Shown piece after piece: positions 58,852-64,000 of a stretch of DNA of 64,000 nt (position 1 is the stretch's first letter; each line of letters starts with the position of its first letter). The notes below the pieces were generated by a model. That model was not told the DNA's origin. It was given only the letters and a program-made list of their open reading frames with translations, and ran no database searches. The position numbers were made by a program, and so were the translations under genes. Source of the stretch: Rhizophagus irregularis. Taxonomy: Eukaryota > Glomeromycota > Glomeromycetes > Glomerales > Glomeraceae. Where the stretch lies: NCBI RefSeq assembly GCF_026210795.1, contig NC_089433.1, positions 4,241,001 to 4,305,000 on the forward strand. The letters run 5' to 3'.

Positions 58852-59292
58852 TCATAGTGACAGCTTGCTTTGGGGACCTGTTAATGAGTCCTTAGTTACA
58901 TTATAATACAACTCGAAGAGGGCCTCAAGTTTGTCTAAAAGAGCTTGTTTATTCTTGTATGATTCACAAATCTTTGCTATCTTAGCAGTATATGCTGCAT
59001 TATCTGGGAAGAGTTTTCTGGCCATGAACTTCACATATGATACAGGAGACTTTGCTGTCTGGATTCTCTTGATATACTTCACATGATCCTGGACAAGGTA
59101 GCTGGTTTTGCTAAACCCAGATACTAATGCGACTACTATAGTGTCTTTTAATGCACGGATAATCTTGAAGACAGTTTCATCAGAGACAATGGTGAACTGA
59201 TTGCATGATGCATCATAAATAACTTCATCACTAATGCTGTCAGTGCAGTTAATAATGCTTGCTAATTCAGTATATGTTGATATGATTCCTTA
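58852..59292 (-). pseudogene. orphan coding segment without a start codon
   Basis: Frame open from about 59292 to the stop at 58852 (about 146 codons): STYTELASIINCTDSISDEV, TVFKIIRALKDTIVVALVSG, FSKTSYLVQDHVKYIKRI, MARKLFPDNAAYTAKIAKIC. The first part has no ATG; only a GTG at 59082 and no Met before it. It may be a 3' exon joined to the polymerase, whose frame ends 100 bp upstream at 59397, or a gene whose start was lost. The helical, Lys-rich nature is all that can be said. No family recognised. Confidence 0.45.
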
Positions 59293-59396
59293 TACTTTTT
59301 TGTACTTTGTAATAAATAGGAATCTTCAAATTGACTTTACATTCAAGCAAGAAAAAATATATATACCTACTGTAAATCCAACTGCATTCTTGGCAA

Positions 59397-61252
59397 TCAT
59401 GTCCAGATAACCTTGTTTGCATTTTTCACATGGCAGTATCCTGCAGTTTCAAACTTGAGAGCTTTCAATGCTTTGGATGCATTTTCTGGACAAGTGATAA
59501 GTGTAGGACTACTCGGCTGTTCCTCTAGAATAAATCCATCTGTATGGATGCGTCGTACTTTATCCTTATATGGTTCTAATAACTCTGAAGTCATCTTCCG
59601 TCCATGTGCTAATAAGAATGGAGCAATCCTAGGATACTCACCCTTGAAGGGACTACCTGGGTTTGTGAATTGGAATCGCCACTGGTCAGATCCTACTGGT
59701 ATGATGGAGTCAAGTGTGTGGCCTTCTGGAAACTTGAATGGATTTGTTTGATCTGTGGTGAGTGTCTTGTAATTGCGTTTCCTCTGGCAGAGTGCTCCCC
59801 ATAATGTATTGAGAACTCTCTTTGCAATACGACCAGCCACGCCACCCTGGTTCTTTATATTGAAGAGAAAGTGAACATACTCACCAAATATTACAGTCCC
59901 AGGAATTCTTGCTTCTCTGTCATATATCAAGGCATTTGGCTTTCCATCCTGGATTAACTGTATATCAAGACCAAGTTTCTTTGCTCGTTGTAAGTCAATG
60001 AATGTATAGACTCCCCTCTTATTCTGTCGGAAGAGAATGTCATTACCACTTACCTTAGCACGAAATAATCCATACAAGGCATAACCTCTGTGGTCTACAA
60101 AGTCTTTGAGTATTTGAAACTTACCTTGTTGGATTGGAAAGTTAGCATTCGATTGCTGAATACTTGGATACAAACTTGTCATGTCGTATTGTCTTCCATA
60201 GCCCTTCCATTCATTATCTGCCCAGATAAGACCTCCCATCATTGCATCACTTATCCACTCTGCTTTGACTGGATCAAGAGGATCATTAGCTGGAACTCCT
60301 ATACTAAACCGTTTAAAAAGCCAGAGAGCAGTTCTCTTGTACAACCAGTTGTGGTAAGATAAGTCGATTCCTAGACCGAACTTCTTTGTAGCCTGTAAAA
60401 AAAATCCCGCTCTTCATAGATCCTCTGGTATGTTTCCTCAAGTATTTCATATATTCCAGTTTTACGATTCTTCTCAATAGGGATGAAGGAGTAACTATCA
60501 GAGTTCTTACCTTTCTGAAACTGTCCAACTGTAAGAGACTTAACTGTCTTACCATTGTATATTGTTACTACATTATTAACCCCATCTTCACGATAAACAA
60601 AGGGAGACTTTTGTTTTCTATCTAATTTACTAGGGTGAAGTCTTCCAGGATTCAGTGCAAGAGAGTAGTGGCCTTCAGACAGGATGAAGGTTGCACGTCT
60701 GTCAGATTTGCTTTTGGAAATTCGAGTGGAATCCCCTACAATATTAAGTGCAAGGCTTCCTGCAAGTTGTTCAATCTTATCCATATATGAGACTAGAACT
60801 GGAGCATCACGATTGAGACCTAATGCCTTTTTGATATATTCAGGCTTTTTTATAGTCTCGGATATTTTAGAGAATATACCATAGATATGCTTCAGGCATT
60901 CATACAGGCAATCATTTAGCTCCCCATTGCATCCCCCTGCAACCGGTGGAGCATCTCTCACATAAATTATGAATCGTTCAAAGTAATCAGGATCTGCATC
61001 ATCTGGTAGTTGTGCTTCATCATAGTGGTCCAAGAGTGAGAAGAGGCTGGCTGGTTGGTTTCCTGATGTCCATCCACCGGGTTTCCAGTTTTCATAGGGA
61101 AGTAGGATCTGGAACTTTCTATCTGGAAATCACGCCTGGAGAGTCTGACCGAGTCTGGCGATAGCTCCTCTGGAAAAGCGGGCACTGGAATACTGAAGTT
61201 CCTTAATGTCAGGTCGTGTTGGTAAAGTGCGGGCGATTCTTGAGTATTGCAT
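59397..61252 (-). pseudogene. family-B DNA polymerase (PolB) with OTU-like N-terminal domain
   Basis: About 618 codons from ATG 61252, with TGA 61130-61132 (CGA), a one-base frameshift in the T8 run at 60397-60404 and a terminal TGA 59397-59399 that may also be CGA. The polymerase core shows motif A YDMTSLYPS (near 360), motif B KRVLNTLWGALCQ and motif C HTDG where DTD is usual. The N-terminal part has NDCLYECL (C115) and EGHYSLAL (H195), reminiscent of the Cys and His of OTU cysteine proteases. No exonuclease motifs (DxE) are seen, so the protein is shorter than typical Polinton PolB (1,000 aa or more). It would copy the element, probably with protein priming. Next upstream gene starts 85 bp away. 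Confidence 0.75.
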
Positions 61253-61336
61253 TTTTATGTATATGATTTGTCTTCAACTATAAATAATATCTTTCTATAT
61301 ATATACGAAAAAAAAAGAAATAATCTCAAATAGCGC
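61253..61336 (-). promoter_or_regulatory. probable promoter of the polymerase gene
   Basis: An 84-bp gap between the acidic-protein stop and the polymerase ATG. In minus orientation it holds TATATATATAGAAAG about 45 nt before the start, a TATA-like box. Assigned by position and composition only. Confidence 0.35.
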
Positions 61337-61798
61337 TTACAATATGTCATTGATAGCGCCCTCAGTATCCTCTTCGTCCCAGTCATCGATGATTCCATTG
61401 GCGGCCTCCCATTCACGTTCCATATCAGTTTTTGGACGTTCCTCTGGGATTTCTCGTGCTTTACCTTTATTCATCTTCATAGTTTCATAACCAGAGGTAG
61501 TAGAGATAATCTTGGCATCACGATCCTCCTTGTATACTCTTATTAGATTTGTGAGTTCTTTACGGCTAGGTGTTTTAGGTGAGTTCCCATTATATTCGAT
61601 CCAGTCCTTGAAGTGGTCTACTACCTCCCTAAAGTAGTACTGGTACTTGTCCTCAATACGCGTTGTGGGACATTCCTCTACTTCAAACGCAAGTATTTCC
61701 CAGTCATACTCGTCTGACGCGTTTTGGTACTTAGCCCATAAATCCTTACCTGTATTGTAGAGATCATTGAACACCTGGTCCTTTGAATTCTTGACCAT
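61337..61798 (-). CDS. acidic protein of unknown function
   Basis: Frame of 153 aa starting at ATG 61798, which overlaps the 3' end of the helicase frame by about 120 nt. The N-terminal half is helical with aromatic residues (FNDLYNTGKDLWAKYQN, YYFREVVDHFKDW). The C-terminus is Asp/Glu-rich (DDWDEEDTEGA). It could be an independent gene with an overlapping start, or the true C-terminus of the helicase after a one-base frameshift near 61,800: the helicase tail there turns from acidic to a nonsense-like basic stretch. No family recognised. Confidence 0.5.
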   Translation of the reverse strand: MVKNSKDQVFNDLYNTGKDLWAKYQNASDEYDWEILAFEVEECPTTRIEDKYQYYFREVVDHFKDWIEYNGNSPKTPSRKELTNLIRVYKEDRDAKIISTTSGYETMKMNKGKAREIPEERPKTDMEREWEAANGIIDDWDEEDTEGAINDIL

Positions 61799-63933
61799 GG
61801 CTTATGATCCCATCGGTGCCTTTCATGCCAAGCCCAGTGTGCTTGAGTACCTTCCTTTGGTTCAGGGTCCCAGTCAACTTCTAGTTCTGTGTCAGGTTCT
61901 AGGATAGGTTGCTTTTTGAGAGTCAGTTCTACTACAGGTTCTGTAGAAGATTTGGAATCTGCGAGAGATTCAGATTTTGCAGAAGATTCTGCAGGAGACT
62001 CGGGTTGTTGCTCAGGAACTTGGTCTGCAGTTGTAGAATCTGAGTCAGATAGTAAGTTATCTAAAACGTCGTAGTCATCATTAGCTTCAAATGCAGGTTC
62101 CTCAGCAGGCAGCTCATTTTCTTGATCAGGTACCTCATCAGATAGATAACAGTCTGAGAAACTGTCTATAATTTCATTAGTATCTGACTCTATGGGAGCT
62201 GGAGATTCCTCAGGAATAGGATCCTCTTTGATGACAGGTGCAGGTTTTACCTTCAAGCAATCAGGTTTAGGTGGTACTGGTGGAGGAGCCTTTTTGGCAA
62301 CTGGTTGCTTTTCAGTAGGTTTTTCTTCAATAGGAGCAGGTTTTTCCTCAGCAGGTTTCTCAACAACTAGCTCCACTTCCTCTTGATCTACTTGCGATTT
62401 ACTAGCTGGATTATATATATTTGCCAAGAATTTCACCAAGGCATTTGGATCAGATGCGGGCTTCTCAGGAGTTTCTACATCTATTCCTTCTATATTGATT
62501 TCATCTGTTTCATGGATCTATTTTTTGCTGAGGTATTTCTTGTAAAGATCCTCCCTGGATATGCTATATACTTGGGTTAACTTTTTATTTATATAAGTCC
62601 GATTACTATTTATACTCAACTCATTTGATAGAATTCTAGAAGCGTTTATATTTGATAATGGTGAGATGCAATGAGTTTCACAGTATGAAGTATATACCCT
62701 ATAAAATTCTTGAACAGGTAGGTCGGTTATATGATTTTTTACTATGAGGTAAGTGTCCTTTATGAATTGAAATAGGGGTGGAAGAGTCGATATGATGTGA
62801 TCCTGCTTAGATGTTGTCATAGGTGGTGGATTCCCATTGAAGTCTGGGTAAGCATCTGCAATGGCTCTCAAGTAAGCATAGAATGCCTCACTGGTGCCTG
62901 GGTATTTCATAGCGTCACTGAGTTTCTTAAAGTAGTTGAGGTCTCCCTTGCGGGATGGTGACACATCCAAGAACACTGTGTGCCTATCGTCATTCTCCAC
63001 TCTAAGAGCATTTTCATTAGTGAGTACAATGGTGGATATAAAGTTTTTGTAATGTGTTGGCATCTTGTATTTTTCATGGATTTCCATTATGTCACCTGTT
63101 ACCTTATCCTTTAACGATCGATACAGATTATTCCACTGGCTTTTTTCTGTAGGTATTTTCTCGAGGAGGAGAAGAACCTTACCTTGTAATTGCCCATTGA
63201 AACTTCCAAGAATCGTTTGAGGATCGCTAGTCTTATAAACAAGTTGAGTACCTAAGACACTACGTTGAATGAAATCTGTTATAATACTCTTACCCCAACC
63301 CTGTCCAGATTTCAGGTAGAGAATCGAATACATTTTCCTTCCAGCTGCCACACCGGCCAACCACTTTATGATATACTCAGTAAGATTCCAATCGCCTGAA
63401 CACCAAATATCCTGAATGTGAGAGAAGATAAATTTAACCGCGAGGTGGGTTGTAGATTCAAAAGTGGATATCGGACACAGGATATGGAGGAATCCTGGAA
63501 AGATATTGAGATAAAGTTGGCCACCTAGTTTAAAGATACGGGATTTTTGAGGGTCACAGGTAGCTACACATACAGTACTATATTCGATCATAAACCATTT
63601 GTTGATATTAAATTCAACCTTTTGTAAAGGACCCTGTTCAGATTGTGTGTAAAAGACTTTGGTAATTGGACGGATAAGTTTATTAATATTTTTATCAGGG
63701 ATGTGCTTGAGGTTTTTGATTTCTGATCACCACATGAAGACTCCATGCGGGTTGGAGCAGGGGATAAAGTAACTGCAAAGATAACCTTTAGCTTGATTGA
63801 GATCTCTCATATTCTTTGCAGCGTTAATGAGCCGTTTAAGCTCATCAATACTAAAAGCCTTCTTTTGTTCACCGAACTTGGGGATAACTTGAGCTTGAGT
63901 GCTAGTTTGGGCAGTCATTTTTTGTTCTATCAA
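61678..63933 (-). pseudogene. SF3 (D5-like) helicase with long acidic, Pro-rich tail; two stops
   Basis: A single frame of about 751 codons from ATG 63933 (alternative 63918), broken by TGA 63727-63729 (CGA) and TAG 62518-62520 (CAG). The helicase domain has Walker A GQGWGKS (K215), Walker B LLLLEKIP and sensor/motif C STIVLTNEN, then ENDDRHTVFLDVS. This is the superfamily 3 arrangement found in virophages and large DNA viruses. After the TAG the frame continues without any ATG for another 240 residues rich in Pro, Glu and Asp (VEKPAEEKPAPIEEKPTE, APPPVPPKP), so the tail was probably one protein with the helicase. It would unwind DNA ahead of PolB. Its 5' flank runs off the window. Confidence 0.75.
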
Positions 63934-64000
63934 ATCGAGTACTAATTTATAGTTACCTAATCTTCAATTGCCGAATATTTTTTCCAAAGATCTGCACTCC
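63934..64000. other. helicase 5' flank, window edge
   Basis: Upstream side of the helicase start. No further feature is visible, and the right part of the element lies outside. Confidence 0.5.

Larger units (their letters stand above)
42490..64000. mobile_element. Polinton/Maverick-like giant element with Gag and retropepsin genes (partial)
   Basis: A compact array of virus-type genes: zinc-ribbon protein (-), chromodomain integrase (+), retropepsin and Gag (-), A32-type ATPase (+), two small proteins (-), F-box cargo (-), family-B polymerase (-), an acidic protein (-) and SF3 helicase (-). Neighbouring genes overlap or lie 25-45 bp apart. A c-integrase, an A32-like ATPase and PolB together define the Polinton/Maverick class. 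The right end is outside the window and the left inverted repeat was not fixed. A LINE (49,428-57,582) and a MITE (58,138-58,384) are secondary insertions. The copy is dead: nearly every gene carries nonsense codons. No double-jelly-roll capsid gene or adenovirus-type cysteine protease is visible in the part shown. Confidence 0.8.

Noticed and set aside
42490-63933. Alternative genetic code with TGA or TAG read as sense
   Set aside because: All three stop codons interrupt frames while host genes use normal stops; decay by C-to-T fits better.
1-64000. CRISPR arrays, rRNA genes or bacterial-type operons
   Set aside because: No regularly spaced repeats, rRNA sequence or Shine-Dalgarno organisation seen; introns show a eukaryote.

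Overview
The window is AT-rich, intron-bearing eukaryotic DNA. Short GT-AG introns (65-90 bp), an SAP/TKL kinase, MYND and F-box proteins, TTAGGG repeats and very dense small transposons all fit a fungus. The kinase style (VAIGELR in place of VAIK) and the gag/chromointegrase style suggest a Glomeromycotina (Rhizophagus-like) genome. That placement is inference from family resemblance and no search was run.

Positions 1-42,000 are gene-poor host sequence. Genes I can model are a MYND zinc-finger protein (1543-2487, -), two tandem two-exon FAD-linked oxidases (9150-10651 and 13748-15258, +), a small secreted protein (19937-20530, -), a C-terminal-membrane-segment protein (21065-22086, -), a three-exon PARP-like protein (26098-27057, -), an eleven-exon SAP-TKL kinase (32515-34416, -) and a three-exon F-box-like protein (35390-36246, +) with a decayed paralogue at 37.8-38.2 kb. 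The long gaps between them hold non-autonomous elements with terminal inverted repeats. For several of these the target duplications can be read directly: 8-bp hAT-like, TA pogo-like, 3-bp CCCTATAA family and 5-bp CAGGACCCC family. Two tracts of telomere-type repeat also lie in the interior.

Positions about 42,490-64,000 are less AT-rich and hold a Polinton/Maverick-like element that runs off the right edge. Visible genes are a zinc-ribbon protein, a chromodomain integrase, a retropepsin and Gag-type polyprotein, an A32-type packaging ATPase, two small virus-like proteins, an F-box cargo gene, a family-B DNA polymerase with an OTU-like N-terminus, an acidic protein and an SF3 helicase. Spacing is virus-tight (25-45 bp or overlapping). 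Most genes are broken by nonsense codons that look like C-to-T changes (CGA, CAA or CAG to stop). The surprise is retroviral-style Gag plus aspartic protease lying between INT and ATPase, where Polintons usually carry capsid and cysteine-protease genes. No reverse transcriptase belongs to this part.

An 8.2-kb LINE (49,428-57,582, minus orientation, perfect 14-bp target duplication) is inserted in the element. Its ORF1 is intact and its ORF2 has a single TGA. A 247-bp hAT-like MITE splits the F-box cargo gene. The order of events appears to be: element insertion, decay by C-to-T change, then the LINE and MITE, with the LINE being young.
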